The notes: generated from the sequence alone by a model not told the origin. A stretch of DNA of 64,000 nt from an uncultured SAR86 cluster bacterium (GCA_902535365.1 CACATF010000001.1:318077-382076); one strand, 5' to 3'. Counted from the stretch's first letter, positions 17,731 through 27,254 are shown. Numbers and translations: made by a program.

Positions 17731-17736
17731 TAATAT
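17731..17736 (+). promoter_or_regulatory. -10 element (TAATAT) of the small acidic protein gene
   Basis: TAATAT with exactly six bases to the ATG at 17743; no ribosome-binding site is visible in the 43-base gap after topA. Confidence 0.4.
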
Positions 17737-17742
17737 AAAAGT

Positions 17743-18006
17743 ATGTCCAAATATTTAGAACTTGTTGAGATTTCTGAAGGCGTTATCGTCTTAAGAAGAT
17801 CAGATGCAAAAGACTCTCCATTGGTAAAAATCGAATTTTCAGGTGATGTTAAGTCTCTTTTGAATGGTATGGAGTTTGATGTTGCAAAAGAGATGATCAA
17901 AGCTGGAATCGAAACCCTAAATAGTGATATTGATCTTGATTCTTTAGATGATGATATGTTGGATACAATAATGAAGAAAGATCTAGAAGATCGAGTAATT
18001 CATTAA
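17743..18006 (+). CDS. Small acidic protein of unknown function
   Basis: An 87-residue, strongly acidic soluble protein with no signal peptide or membrane segment. The N-terminal half looks like beta strands (YLELVEISEGVIVLRR, PLVKIEFSG), the C-terminal half helical and rich in Asp (SDIDLDSLDDDM). Its place between topA and lexA matches a small conserved hypothetical found at that position in other gammaproteobacteria such as Pseudomonas (from memory, not checked). Its TAA overlaps the lexA stop on the other strand through a shared TTAA. Function not known. Confidence 0.72.
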   Translation: MSKYLELVEISEGVIVLRRSDAKDSPLVKIEFSGDVKSLLNGMEFDVAKEMIKAGIETLNSDIDLDSLDDDMLDTIMKKDLEDRVIH

Positions 18007-18593
18007 ACTGATTCTCTAATTACGCCTACTGCTTTACCTTCAATAGCAAAATATGTTTGTTCAGATACATGAATGTCCTCGTAAGCTGAGTTTTCAGCAA
18101 TTAATTTTATTGAGGTTTTATTCTTGCTAAATCTTTTTAAGGTGACATCTTCATCTATGCGCGCGACAACAATTTCACCATTTTCTGCATTGTTAGTTTT
18201 TTTAATACCAACTAAATCATTGTCTAAAATGCCAGCCTCTACCATGCTATCGCCTTGAACTCTCAGAAAGAAATCAACTCCTTTAGTTAATGGATTTAAA
18301 GGGATGGTTTTTTCGATGTTCTCTACTGCTAAGATCGGTGAACCAGCTGCTACAGAACCAACAAGAGGTATCCCAGATGCTTCTTCAACAAGTTTAATGC
18401 CTCTTGAAGAGCCTGGAACTTTTTCTATGACTCCTTTTTTTACAAGAGCTTTAATGTGTGACTCTGCTGCATTTACTGATTTAAAATCCAATATTCTTGC
18501 AATTTCAGCTCGAGTTGGTGGGTAACCATTGTTCTGCATTGATTCTTTGATAACATCAAAGACTTTGATCTGTTGAGCTGTAAGGTTTAACAT
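18003..18593 (-). CDS. lexA: SOS repressor LexA
   Basis: Represses SOS genes and self-cleaves when RecA is activated. The 196-residue protein has the N-terminal winged-helix domain (1-70, YPPTRAEIARILDF with SVNAAESHIKAL), the cleavage site Ala83-Gly84 (SVAAGSPI), and an intact Ser-Lys dyad: Ser116 in QGDSMVEAGI and Lys153 in VTLKRF. The start ATG follows a perfect CTGT-N8-ACAG operator by a few bases, so the gene is autoregulated. It is transcribed away from the 5'-nucleotidase gene, which shares the operator region. Confidence 0.96.
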   Translation of the reverse strand: MLNLTAQQIKVFDVIKESMQNNGYPPTRAEIARILDFKSVNAAESHIKALVKKGVIEKVPGSSRGIKLVEEASGIPLVGSVAAGSPILAVENIEKTIPLNPLTKGVDFFLRVQGDSMVEAGILDNDLVGIKKTNNAENGEIVVARIDEDVTLKRFSKNKTSIKLIAENSAYEDIHVSEQTYFAIEGKAVGVIRESV

Positions 18594-18596
18594 ATA

Positions 18597-18612
18597 CTGT
18601 AATTATATACAG
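18597..18612. promoter_or_regulatory. LexA operator (SOS box) between lexA and the 5'-nucleotidase gene
   Basis: CTGTAATTATATACAG is a perfect CTGT-N8-ACAG LexA site. It contains the minus-strand lexA -10 (TATAAT, 18607-18602), eight bases before the lexA ATG. It lies 24 bases upstream of the divergent gene at 18637, whose likely -10 (TATGAA, 18619-18624) puts its -35 on the operator, so LexA should affect both directions. Confidence 0.9.
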
Positions 18613-18636
18613 TTAATTTATGAATGTACAAATAAA

Positions 18637-19515
18637 ATGTCAATTTTAAAAATAGGTATAAGCTCAAGAGCACTTTTTGACTTAAATGAAAGTCATAAGA
18701 TTTTTAAAGAAAAAGGGATAGAAGAATATGCCAAATACCAAAGACATAATGAAAATAGTCCTTTGGAGAAAGGTGTAGCCTTTGCCTTGGTTGAGAAGCT
18801 TCTACGCATGAATAAGCCAAAGGATAAAATTGTTGAAGTTATTCTATTATCAAGAAACAGTTCTGATACTGGCCTTAGAATTTTTAACTCTATTGAGAAA
18901 AACAAACTAGACATCACAAGAGCAGTATTTTCTGGAGGTGAAAGCCCATTCCCTTATGTTGATGCTTTAGATATAGATTTATTTTTATCTGCTGACGTAA
19001 ACGATGTGAAAATGGCAATTGAAAAAAATATCGCAGCAGCACATATTCTTACAGATAATTATCAACCATCTGAAAGCGATGAATTAAGAATAGGCTTTGA
19101 TGCTGATGCGGTTATATTCTCGGATGAATCCGAGGTCACCTTTAAGAAAAAAGGTCTAAAAAAATATCTGAAAGAGGAGGGCGCATCAAAAAAACCAATG
19201 AACCCAGGACCATTTAATGGGTTTTTAAAGAAACTAAATATTATTCAATCTAAGTTTTCAGTAAGTAAGTGCCCCATAAGAATTGCTCTTGTAACAGCTA
19301 GAGCCGCACCAGCACATAAAAGAGTTATTAATACACTTAGAAAACAAAATATTAGAATCGATGAAACATTCTTTTTGGGAGGTTTGCCAAAAGGTAAGTT
19401 CCTGAAAGGCTTTTCTGCTGATATTTTTTTCGATGATCTTACAGAAAATTGCCTGGAAGCAACTAGCCATGTATCCACTGGTCATGTACCATACGGGATA
19501 AATAATCCCAAATGA
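18637..19515 (+). CDS. Cytosolic 5'-nucleotidase (cN-I family)
   Basis: A 292-residue protein of the 5'-nucleotidase family PF06189, HAD-like, which dephosphorylates nucleoside monophosphates. Recognisable parts: KIGISSRALFDL at the start, EVILLSRNSSDTGLRIF, the HAD-like aspartate motif RIGFDADAVIFSDESE near 147-162, IALVTARAAPAHKRVI and a late FFLGGLPKG...FFDD segment. It is the first of twelve tightly packed plus-strand genes; its stop overlaps thrH (ATGA). It faces lexA across a single SOS box, so DNA damage may raise its expression; that is inference. Confidence 0.85.
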   Translation: MSILKIGISSRALFDLNESHKIFKEKGIEEYAKYQRHNENSPLEKGVAFALVEKLLRMNKPKDKIVEVILLSRNSSDTGLRIFNSIEKNKLDITRAVFSGGESPFPYVDALDIDLFLSADVNDVKMAIEKNIAAAHILTDNYQPSESDELRIGFDADAVIFSDESEVTFKKKGLKKYLKEEGASKKPMNPGPFNGFLKKLNIIQSKFSVSKCPIRIALVTARAAPAHKRVINTLRKQNIRIDETFFLGGLPKGKFLKGFSADIFFDDLTENCLEATSHVSTGHVPYGINNPK

Positions 19516-20099
19516 AAATACTTTGCACAGATCTTGAAGGTACCCTTGCCCCTGAAATATGGCAAGAAATTGGCCGTCATTATAATATTCCTGAACTCAA
19601 CGCTACAACAAGAGAAATACCTGAGTTTGAAGATTTAATGAATATGCGAATGGAAGCGCTTAAACATAACACCATCAAATACTCAGATCTCAAAGAATTT
19701 CTTAAAACTATTGAACCATATGAAGGTGCTAAAGAATTCTTAAGCTCATTGACTGATAAGTATCAGGTTGTGATTGTTTCAGACACTTTTTATGAATTGG
19801 CTTTGCCATTGATCAAAAAACTTGGAGATTTTCCAATTCTTTGTCATCACCTTCATATTGAAGATGACTACATCAAGTCATACAGCAAGAGACAAGATGA
19901 ACCTAAAAGAAATGTTGTTAAAGGTTTTAGGTCAATGAATTTTGAGTGTTTCTGTATGGGTGATTCTTATAATGATATTCAAATGATTGATGAATCTGAT
20001 GGCGCCTTTATATTTGCGCCTGAAGAAATCAAGAACTCTAGGCCTGATATAATGAGCTTTGATAATTACTTAGATTTAAAAAATTACTTAATGAAATGA
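19512..20099 (+). CDS. thrH: Phosphoserine phosphatase / homoserine phosphotransferase (ThrH type)
   Basis: HAD-superfamily enzyme of 195 residues. The opening [17 protein letters not shown] has the DxExT-type nucleophile loop typical of ThrH (DLEG in place of DFDG), then VSDTFYE and the metal-binding [10 protein letters not shown]. Pseudomonas ThrH hydrolyses phosphoserine and can move its phosphate to homoserine. Length matches the family. Both ends overlap neighbours by four bases (ATGA), so it is embedded in the operon between the 5'-nucleotidase and queH. Confidence 0.88.
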   Translation: MKILCTDLEGTLAPEIWQEIGRHYNIPELNATTREIPEFEDLMNMRMEALKHNTIKYSDLKEFLKTIEPYEGAKEFLSSLTDKYQVVIVSDTFYELALPLIKKLGDFPILCHHLHIEDDYIKSYSKRQDEPKRNVVKGFRSMNFECFCMGDSYNDIQMIDESDGAFIFAPEEIKNSRPDIMSFDNYLDLKNYLMK

Positions 20100-20761
20100 A
20101 CTCTTACAATTTAGAAAATTTTAAAAGACCTAAGTTAACAATGCCAAATAATGGCAAAAAGCTACTGATGCATAGCTGTTGTGCACCATGTGCTGGTGAA
20201 ATTATGGAGGCTGTTGCAGCATCTGGCATTGATACAACAATATATTTCTATAACCCTAATATTCACCCACGAGAGGAGTACGAAATAAGAAAAGAAGAAA
20301 ACATTAGATTTGCAGAGAAGCTTGGTTTTGATTTTATCGATGCCGATTATGATAAAGATAATTGGTTTGAGAGAGTTAAAGGGCTAGAAGATGAGCCCGA
20401 AAGAGGTAAGAGATGTACTGTGTGCTTTGATATGAGATTTGAGAGAAGCGCATTATATGCAAAAGAAAATGGATTTGACGTGTTTGCTACAACACTAGGC
20501 ATTTCAAGATGGAAAGACCTTAACCAGATTAATAATTCTGGCTTAAGGGCCGCAAATAGGTATAATAACCTCACATTTTGGGATTTTAATTGGAGAAAAC
20601 AGGGGGGTTCATCCCGAATGCTAGAAATCTCCAAACAAGAAAAGTTCTATAAGCAAGAATATTGCGGTTGTGTGTATAGCTTGAGAGATACCAATAGGTG
20701 GAGAAAATCTAACGGCCGTGAAATTATAAAAAGAGGAATTAACTTCTACGAGATAAAATAA
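20096..20761 (+). CDS. queH: Epoxyqueuosine reductase QueH
   Basis: Catalyses the last step of queuosine formation on tRNA, epoxyqueuosine to queuosine. The 221-residue protein shows the adjacent cysteines of HSCCAPC near residue 27, [17 protein letters not shown], the second cysteine pair [19 protein letters not shown] and a late YCGC, the pattern of the DUF208/QueH family. QueH replaces the cobalamin-dependent QueG, so the cell needs no B12 for this step. Together with queC and queE at the window start, three queuosine genes are present but not adjacent. Confidence 0.93.
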   Translation: MNSYNLENFKRPKLTMPNNGKKLLMHSCCAPCAGEIMEAVAASGIDTTIYFYNPNIHPREEYEIRKEENIRFAEKLGFDFIDADYDKDNWFERVKGLEDEPERGKRCTVCFDMRFERSALYAKENGFDVFATTLGISRWKDLNQINNSGLRAANRYNNLTFWDFNWRKQGGSSRMLEISKQEKFYKQEYCGCVYSLRDTNRWRKSNGREIIKRGINFYEIK

Positions 20762-21876
20762 TGAAAAAATTAGAAGGCGCAGGATTAAGGGGTCAGTCTG
20801 CAGGACAAACATCACTATCAACCGTTGAACAAGAAGGCAGTCTAAGATATTTGGGCTACAGTATTGAAGACCTTGCAGAAAATGCTTCTTTTGAAGAAGT
20901 AGCGTACTTATTGCTTTTAGGTAAATTGCCAACATCATCAGAACTTGCAGAGTTTGAAGACGAGCTAATGAATCAAAGAACGATGCCTGATTCGCTTGTT
21001 AGTGTTGTTGAATCAATCCCAGCTTCAGCTCACCCAATGGAAGTTGTGAGAACAATTATTTCTTATATGGGAGTTATTGAGCCAGAAAAATCATTTGATG
21101 ATCAGCTTGCGATTGCTAAGCGTTTGATAGGCGTAACAACTACTGCCATTGTTTACTGGTATAACTTTTCCCATAATGGAGTAAAGGTAAGCCAAGATTC
21201 TGGCGAAAGATCAGTAGCAGGTCACTTCCTAAAATTACTCAGACAAGAAGACATTCCAGAATTAGACAAAAAAACTCTGGATGTGTCATTAACTTTATAT
21301 GCTGAACACGAATTTAATGCTTCAACTTTTACAGGTAGAGTTTGTGCATCAACCCTTTCAGACCTTCACTCTTGTTTAACTGCAGCAGTTGGTAGTTTAC
21401 GAGGTCCTTTGCACGGTGGAGCCAATGAAGAAGCAATGAAAATGTTGCAACAAATTAATTCCGTTGAGGAAGTTAAGAGTTTTGTTGATCAAAAGTTTGA
21501 GAACAAAGAAAAAATTATGGGATTCGGCCACGCAGTTTATTCAATCAAAGATCCAAGAAGCAACATCATTAAGAAATTTTCTGAGCAGCTTTCTGTTGGT
21601 CACGAACACAAATTGTTGCACGATGCAGCTGCAGAAATGGAAGCTTACATGTGGGAAAGAAAGAAATTATTCCCAAATACTGATTTCTTTATGGCTCCTG
21701 CATATCACTATATTGGTATACCAACTGATTTATTTACACCACTTTTCGCAATAGCTCGAATTGTAGGTTGGTCAGCACATGCCTTTGAACAAAGAAGCAA
21801 CAATAGAATAATTAGACCAAGTGCAGAATATATTGGCCCTGAAGATAGAAACTGGGTTGATATTGAATCAAGGTAA
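20761..21876 (+). CDS. prpC: 2-methylcitrate synthase
   Basis: Condenses propionyl-CoA with oxaloacetate. The 371-residue protein matches PrpC rather than housekeeping citrate synthase: GLRGQSAGQTSLST at the start, LYAEHEFNASTF, GPLHGGANEEAM, GFGHAVYSIKDPRS and the ending IIRPSAEYIGPEDR, which closely parallels E. coli PrpC. It lies directly before prpD with a TAATG overlap, supporting a methylcitrate-cycle role. prpB is not in the window. Some overlap with citrate synthase activity is possible. Confidence 0.9.
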   Translation: MKKLEGAGLRGQSAGQTSLSTVEQEGSLRYLGYSIEDLAENASFEEVAYLLLLGKLPTSSELAEFEDELMNQRTMPDSLVSVVESIPASAHPMEVVRTIISYMGVIEPEKSFDDQLAIAKRLIGVTTTAIVYWYNFSHNGVKVSQDSGERSVAGHFLKLLRQEDIPELDKKTLDVSLTLYAEHEFNASTFTGRVCASTLSDLHSCLTAAVGSLRGPLHGGANEEAMKMLQQINSVEEVKSFVDQKFENKEKIMGFGHAVYSIKDPRSNIIKKFSEQLSVGHEHKLLHDAAAEMEAYMWERKKLFPNTDFFMAPAYHYIGIPTDLFTPLFAIARIVGWSAHAFEQRSNNRIIRPSAEYIGPEDRNWVDIESR

Positions 21877-23258
21877 TGTCTAAATTCGATCCAGTAATAC
21901 ATAAACTCACAAATTTCACACAGACATTTGTTGCGGATGAATCATCATTGCAAGAGGCTAAAACATGCTTTTTTGATAGCTTGGCATGCTCATTTTTAGC
22001 ACTTGAGCACGACAAAGTTCGAAACTTTTGTTCACTCGCATACATCAAGGATTCCTCAGGCAGCGTTGGGGTGATAGGAACGGATACAAAAACCAATGTT
22101 GTTGATGCAACATTTTTAAATGGAGCATTAATAAGATGGTTGGATTTTAATGATACATGGCTTGCAAAGGAGTGGGGCCATCCGTCTGATAATTTAGCGG
22201 CTATCTTGGCCTTAACTGATTATCTGAAAACAGAGAGAGACATAACATTCAACCTAAGAGATATTTTAAATTTCATGGTCATAGCTCACGAAATACAGGG
22301 AGCATTAGCTATTGAAAATAGCTTTAATAAAGAAGGTTTAGATCATGTGGTTCTTGTAAAGATTGCTTCGGCTGCAGTAGCTTCAAAGATGTTAGGGCAT
22401 GATCATGAGCAAATGAGTGCTGTAATTAGTAATGCATTTGTGGATGGACAGAGTTTAAGAACATACCGCCATTTTCCAAATACAGGGGCAAGAAAAAGCT
22501 GGGCTGCTGGAGATGCTGGTGCAAGAGGCGTCAAACTTGCATTTATTTCAGAAGTTAGTGACGAGCATTATCCATCTGTCATTTCTGCTGAGGTATGGGG
22601 ATTCAATGATGTCTTAATGGGAGACAATCCAGTTAAGCTTGAGCGAGAGCTAAATTCTTATGTTATGGATAACATACTTTATAAGGTTAATTTTCCTGCT
22701 GAGTTTCATGCACAAACAGCTGCTGAAGCTGCAATAAAGCTCCACCCACAAATTGCCTTTGATGAAATTGCGCACATTAATATTCATACACAGGAACCTG
22801 GTGTGAGAATTATTTCAAAACAAGGGCCTCTAACAAATTATGCTGATCGAGATCATTGTATTGAATACATAGTGGCTTGGTGCTTGTTAAATGGAAATTT
22901 AGATGCTAATTCCTACACAGATGAAGCTGCATCGGATTTAAGAATTGATAGCTTAAGAGAAATTACTTCCACATCAGAAAACACCGAATATACAAATAGG
23001 TATTACAATCTTGATGAGCGAGCTATTCCAAATAAAGTTACTGTGACATTAAAAAATGGCGATGTAATGGAAGAAGAAGTAATTTATCCATTGGGTCACA
23101 GAGAGAGAAGAGAGGAGTCAAAACCATATCTGAAGCAAAAATTTAATAATAGTCTTGAAAATACTGGGTTAGATCAGACCTTTTTATCTGATGCTTACAA
23201 CTCTTTAGATTTAGATAAAGTTGAAATTTACGATATTCTGAAGAAAATATACAAATAA
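21876..23258 (+). CDS. prpD: 2-methylcitrate dehydratase
   Basis: MmgE/PrpD-family enzyme of 460 residues that dehydrates 2-methylcitrate to 2-methyl-cis-aconitate. Long blocks match E. coli Prp[85 protein letters not shown] and YPLGHRERR. It is coupled to prpC by a one-base stop/start overlap. The next step (hydration) could be done by AcnB, encoded about 5 kb downstream on the other strand. Confidence 0.92.
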   Translation: MSKFDPVIHKLTNFTQTFVADESSLQEAKTCFFDSLACSFLALEHDKVRNFCSLAYIKDSSGSVGVIGTDTKTNVVDATFLNGALIRWLDFNDTWLAKEWGHPSDNLAAILALTDYLKTERDITFNLRDILNFMVIAHEIQGALAIENSFNKEGLDHVVLVKIASAAVASKMLGHDHEQMSAVISNAFVDGQSLRTYRHFPNTGARKSWAAGDAGARGVKLAFISEVSDEHYPSVISAEVWGFNDVLMGDNPVKLERELNSYVMDNILYKVNFPAEFHAQTAAEAAIKLHPQIAFDEIAHINIHTQEPGVRIISKQGPLTNYADRDHCIEYIVAWCLLNGNLDANSYTDEAASDLRIDSLREITSTSENTEYTNRYYNLDERAIPNKVTVTLKNGDVMEEEVIYPLGHRERREESKPYLKQKFNNSLENTGLDQTFLSDAYNSLDLDKVEIYDILKKIYK

Positions 23259-23259
23259 T

Positions 23260-24333
23260 ATGTCTGGAAATACATTTGGAACAATTTTTAAATTAACTAC
23301 CTTTGGGGAGAGTCATGGTGTTGCTTTAGGAGCAATAGTTGATGGGTGCCCCCCAAATATCCCGCTTACTATTGAGGATATTCAGGAAGAATTAGATAGA
23401 CGAAAACCTGGACAGTCACGATATGTAACACAAAGGAAGGAAGATGATGCTGTCGAGATTTTATCAGGAGTTTTTGAAGGAAAAACAACTGGAACTCCAA
23501 TAGGGTTAATAATTAAAAATAAAGACCAAAAATCAAAAGACTATGAGAATGTCAAAGATAAATTTCGACCTGGACATGCTGATTTTACGTATCAACAAAA
23601 GTATGGGATAAGGGATTACCGTGGTGGAGGAAGAGCAAGCGCTCGAGAAACTGCTATGCGTGTTGCTGGTGGAGCTATTGCAAAAAAAATCTTAGCTACA
23701 CTTGGTGTAAATATTTCAGCAGGTGTTGTGCAGATAGGAGATATTCAAGCTGATAAAGTTTCTCTAGCAGATACAGCTAATAATGATTTCAATTTTGTAG
23801 ATACGGACAAAATTAGTGAGCTTGAAACTTTTTTTCAAGCTTTAATTAAGGATCAAGATTCTGTTGGCGCAAAGATATTGGTAAGAATCAATGGTTTAAT
23901 GCCAGGAGTAGGATCGCCAGTATTCTCAAAATTAGATGCCGAACTTGCAAAAGCAATGATGGGTGTAAATGCTGTTAAAGCTGTTGAGATTGGCGCTGGC
24001 GCTAATGTTGTAAACATGAGAGGTTCAGGGAATAGAGATTTAATGGTCAAAGCTGGTTTCCTTTCAAACAATTCTGGAGGAATACTTGGCGGCATTTCAA
24101 ATGGCGAAGATATAGATATCTATATATCACTAAAACCAACATCAAGCATCTCTCAAAAAACAACAACTGTTAACAAAGACAATGAAGAGGTTGATCTACA
24201 AGTTAAAGGAAGACATGATCCCTGTGTTGGTTTGCGTGCTGCTCCAATTCTTGAAGCAATGGCAGCTTTATGCATATTAGATCAAGTGCTTCTTGATAAA
24301 GGACAATGCTTTAATGTCGATAGAGACTCTTAA
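23260..24333 (+). CDS. aroC: Chorismate synthase
   Basis: Makes chorismate from EPSP, with reduced FMN as cofactor. The 357-residue protein begins [19 protein letters not shown], continues [19 protein letters not shown], and has the signature [20 protein letters not shown] and the late [12 protein letters not shown]. Length equals typical AroC. One base separates it from prpD, and its 3' end contains the start of the FimV-like gene (20-base overlap). Confidence 0.97.
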   Translation: MSGNTFGTIFKLTTFGESHGVALGAIVDGCPPNIPLTIEDIQEELDRRKPGQSRYVTQRKEDDAVEILSGVFEGKTTGTPIGLIIKNKDQKSKDYENVKDKFRPGHADFTYQQKYGIRDYRGGGRASARETAMRVAGGAIAKKILATLGVNISAGVVQIGDIQADKVSLADTANNDFNFVDTDKISELETFFQALIKDQDSVGAKILVRINGLMPGVGSPVFSKLDAELAKAMMGVNAVKAVEIGAGANVVNMRGSGNRDLMVKAGFLSNNSGGILGGISNGEDIDIYISLKPTSSISQKTTTVNKDNEEVDLQVKGRHDPCVGLRAAPILEAMAALCILDQVLLDKGQCFNVDRDS

Positions 24334-24715
24334 AACTTTTCTTCAAAATCTTGATCTTGCACTGCTTTTAAAAGACCCTTCAGCTTTTTTTCTAGATTAT
24401 GGTATGGAAATTAGTAATCTACAGGTCGCAGTAATTGTTGGAATAATCTCGTTATTTATTATTGAGCTCAAAATAAAACATGACACAAAAAAATATCAAA
24501 AAAAGAGTGAAAATCTTATTGATTTTGAAGAAACATCTTATGAAAGTAATGAAATAAGCTCTAATCCAGTTACACAAAAAATTGACTTGGCTATTGCTCT
24601 AATGAATATGGGGAGTGTAAGCAAAGCAAAAAAAATACTAACTAAACTTAAACAAAATAAATTAACAAACAAAGAATCTAAACAAATTAAAAAACTTATT
24701 AAAGAGATAGATTAA
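24314..24715 (+). CDS. FimV-like membrane protein, reduced form
   Basis: A 133-residue protein starting at the ATG at 24314, with one central transmembrane helix ([17 protein letters not shown]) followed by a Lys-rich linker and a C-terminal helical segment ([23 protein letters not shown]) that resembles the C-terminal domain of FimV. FimV normally lies just upstream of truA in gammaproteobacteria and is a large peptidoglycan-binding polar hub; here LysM and most of the protein are missing. The assignment relies on position and the short C-terminal match. Start at 24293 would only add seven residues. Confidence 0.6.
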   Translation: MSIETLKTFLQNLDLALLLKDPSAFFLDYGMEISNLQVAVIVGIISLFIIELKIKHDTKKYQKKSENLIDFEETSYESNEISSNPVTQKIDLAIALMNMGSVSKAKKILTKLKQNKLTNKESKQIKKLIKEID

Positions 24716-25500
24716 TGCCAAGATATTTTGTCCAGCTTGAGTATAAAGGTTCAAATTACTTAGGGTTTCAAAAACAATCGAATACAAAAAGAACTATCCA
24801 AGGCCACCTAGAGAAAGCTCTTTCCAAAATTGCCAATGAGTCTGTTAAAACTACCTGTTCAGGACGTACTGATTCTGGTGTTCATGCGACAAATCAAATT
24901 GTTCACTTCGATACAAACTCAAGAAGAACTATAGATTCATGGGTAAAAGGAACAAATAGATACTTACCAGATGATATATCGGTAATAAACCTTTATAAAG
25001 TGAACAAGGACCACCATGCCAGGTTTGATGCAGTTAAAAGAACGTACAAATACCTTCTTAAAAAAAGTAATAACAATACTGGTCTTGAAAATGAACAATG
25101 TTTGCTAATTAGAGAGAATATAGATGCTGCTGCAATGCACAAAGCAGCCCAACATCTTGTTGGCGAAAAAGATTTTTCATCTTTTCGAGCTTCAGGCTGT
25201 CAGTCTAACTCGGCAATGCGTGAAATTTTTGAGGTGTCGGTTAAAACCAAAGGACCATACATTATTTTTTCCATAGTGGGGAACGCTTTTTTGCTAAATA
25301 TGATAAGAATTATTGTTGGCACTTTATTAGAAGTAGGCAAAAAGAAAATAACTGTTAAACAATTCAAAGATATTATTGCTGCGAAAAAGAGATCAGAAGC
25401 CGGTAAAACAGTATCACCAAATGGGTTATATTTTATAGGACCAGAGTATAATGATTTTCAATATATAAAAAATACGGTATTGATAGATGAATTGGATTAA
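24715..25500 (+). CDS. truA: tRNA pseudouridine(38-40) synthase
   Basis: Isomerises uridines 38-40 in the tRNA anticodon arm. The 261-residue protein shows RYFVQLEYKGSNYLGFQ, the catalytic Asp in CSGRTDSGVHA, VHFDT, RFDAVKRTYKY and the late NMIRIIVGTL motif. Length is typical. It overlaps its upstream neighbour by one base and accD by 14 bases. Confidence 0.96.
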   Translation: MPRYFVQLEYKGSNYLGFQKQSNTKRTIQGHLEKALSKIANESVKTTCSGRTDSGVHATNQIVHFDTNSRRTIDSWVKGTNRYLPDDISVINLYKVNKDHHARFDAVKRTYKYLLKKSNNNTGLENEQCLLIRENIDAAAMHKAAQHLVGEKDFSSFRASGCQSNSAMREIFEVSVKTKGPYIIFSIVGNAFLLNMIRIIVGTLLEVGKKKITVKQFKDIIAAKKRSEAGKTVSPNGLYFIGPEYNDFQYIKNTVLIDELD

Positions 25501-26347
25501 AGATTTTATACCCACAATGAAGAGAAACATTTCTCAAACATTTGGGAATGATAAAGATAGCAAAATACCAGAAGGGCTGTGGAAGTCGTGTGACAAATGT
25601 GGGTCCATCCTCTATATCCCTGAACTCAAGAAAAATTCTTATGTCTGTTCAAAGTGCTCTCATCATTTTAAGGTTAACGTAACTGAAAGAATCGATATCA
25701 CCTTTGATAAGGATACTTACGTCAATCTCAATGATGCCGAGCAATTTAATGATTATTTACAATTCAAAGATACTAAAAAATATAAAGATCGATACCAAGA
25801 TGCACTTGCCAAATCAGATGCAGATGAAGCAATTTCAATTGGCACAGGCAAAGTGCTTGGCAAAGATATTGTTGTAGCAATTTTTGAGTTTGATTTTCTG
25901 GGAGGTTCAATGGGAGCTGTTGTTGGGAAAAGGTTTACAAAAGCAGTTGACTATGCAGTTGAGCACAATTTTCCATTAGTTGCTTTTTCAACAAGTGGAG
26001 GGGCACGCATGCAAGAATCGATGATTTCATTATTCCAAATGGGCAAAACGGCCGCTGCTGTTAAAAAATTAAAGAAGAAAAAATTACCATTCATTTCTGT
26101 ATTAGTTGATCCATGCTATGGGGGAGTCACTGCTAGTTTAGCGATGCTAGGGGATTTAATAATTGCCGAACCAAAAGCTAGAATAGGGTTTTCTGGAAAG
26201 AGAGTCATTCAAGATACTGTAAAAGAAGAATTACCTAAAGATTTTCAAACTTCAGAAAAACAATTAGAGAAAGGTTTTGTCGACAAGATAGTAAATAGAA
26301 AGGATCTCAGAGAATTTCTCGACAAAATGCTTACTATCCTTCAATAA
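25487..26347 (+). CDS. accD: Acetyl-CoA carboxylase carboxyltransferase subunit beta
   Basis: Beta half of the carboxyltransferase that makes malonyl-CoA for fatty acid synthesis. The 286-residue protein begins NWIKDF as in other AccD, has the zinc ribbon CDKC...CSKC at about 35-58, then the crotonase-type core with GGSMGAVVGK, FSTSGGARMQESM and VLVDPCYGGVTASLAML. The start inside truA is supported by the conserved N-terminus. Its partner accA is not in the window. Its TAA overlaps the next ATG by one base; folC, the usual next gene, is absent. Confidence 0.96.
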   Translation: MNWIKDFIPTMKRNISQTFGNDKDSKIPEGLWKSCDKCGSILYIPELKKNSYVCSKCSHHFKVNVTERIDITFDKDTYVNLNDAEQFNDYLQFKDTKKYKDRYQDALAKSDADEAISIGTGKVLGKDIVVAIFEFDFLGGSMGAVVGKRFTKAVDYAVEHNFPLVAFSTSGGARMQESMISLFQMGKTAAAVKKLKKKKLPFISVLVDPCYGGVTASLAMLGDLIIAEPKARIGFSGKRVIQDTVKEELPKDFQTSEKQLEKGFVDKIVNRKDLREFLDKMLTILQ

Positions 26348-26802
26348 TGAGAGAGCTCGTAAAATATTTCCTCGGCATAGTCATAATCGTGACTATTATT
26401 TATACGGTCTATATCAGTTATAACGTTTTTAAATTTGTAAGTTCTGAAGAATCAACAGCTAACATAGCTGACTACGAGCTTAAAATTTCTTTAATTGATG
26501 AGGAGATTATTGAGCTTGAGAATAAATTTAATGAACAACAGCTAAGAGATAATTCAAATAGCATAGTTATGAATTACGATGGCACACCAGTAGCTTGGGT
26601 GGTAATGCTTGAGCTTGAAGAAAATTTAAACTTTGAAGAGATTGAGAACTCACTTTTGGAGAGTGGCTTTATTTCTTTTCAAAAAGATAACGCTTTATAC
26701 ATTGGGCCTTATATTGATAAGCTTCAACTTGAAGAAGCAAAAAAATATATTTTGGATAACTTCTCAGTTGAAACAAATGAGATACAACAGTGGAAGATTT
26801 AA
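26347..26802 (+). CDS. SPOR-domain membrane protein (DedD-like)
   Basis: A 151-residue protein with an N-terminal transmembrane anchor (about 7-29), an acidic coiled-coil-like stretch (LIDEEIIELENKFNEQ) and a C-terminal SPOR-like domain (AWVVMLELEEN to LYIGPYIDKLQLEEAKKYI). SPOR domains bind denuded septal peptidoglycan. Position between accD and cvpA is that of dedD in gammaproteobacteria, which supports the call although sequence similarity is modest. It is shorter than E. coli DedD (220). Confidence 0.68.
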   Translation: MRELVKYFLGIVIIVTIIYTVYISYNVFKFVSSEESTANIADYELKISLIDEEIIELENKFNEQQLRDNSNSIVMNYDGTPVAWVVMLELEENLNFEEIENSLLESGFISFQKDNALYIGPYIDKLQLEEAKKYILDNFSVETNEIQQWKI

Positions 26803-27254
26803 ACTTTAGCATTCTTGATATTCTGCTGTTCACTGGATTGTTCCTTCTGTTTGTACGGGTGAGGGGGAATGGCATTATTAAAGAATTGGTATTTCTATCT
26901 ATCCTGCTTGTCTATGCATACATCACATTAAATAATCTTGAAACTGTATATGGCTACTTTGATAAGCAAGGTTTGAGCTATGCTGATGAGATTTACAATG
27001 GATTTTTAATTTTATTTGCAACTGCAGGTTTACCATTTGTTAATTTCTTTTCAGGGCTTTATATTCCAAAAATTAAAGGGGTAGCAAGTATGATCTTGGG
27101 ATGTGCTCTAGCAATTATTCGCTTCCTATTATTAATTTTCTTTATTTTGCAGCTGTTTCCATCTATATCTGAGTCAGCTTTGGTGTACAATTCATTTGTA
27201 ATTAATTTTTTACTCTCATACTTCGAGAATATTTTTATTTACCTACTTATTTAA
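26790..27254 (+). CDS. cvpA: CvpA-family membrane protein
   Basis: A 154-residue protein with four predicted membrane helices. The pattern FSILDILLFTGLFLLFVRVRG resembles the CvpA opening, and the gene sits directly before purF as in E. coli, where CvpA is needed for colicin V production and for envelope stress resistance; its molecular role is not settled. It starts with GTG, 13 bases inside the SPOR gene, and ends with a TAATG overlap onto purF. Confidence 0.8.
   Translation: MEDLNFSILDILLFTGLFLLFVRVRGNGIIKELVFLSILLVYAYITLNNLETVYGYFDKQGLSYADEIYNGFLILFATAGLPFVNFFSGLYIPKIKGVASMILGCALAIIRFLLLIFFILQLFPSISESALVYNSFVINFLLSYFENIFIYLLI

Noticed and set aside
24293-24313. Start of the FimV-like gene at 24293
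   Set aside because: Adds seven residues inside aroC without homology; the ATG at 24314 directly precedes the likely N-terminal helix.
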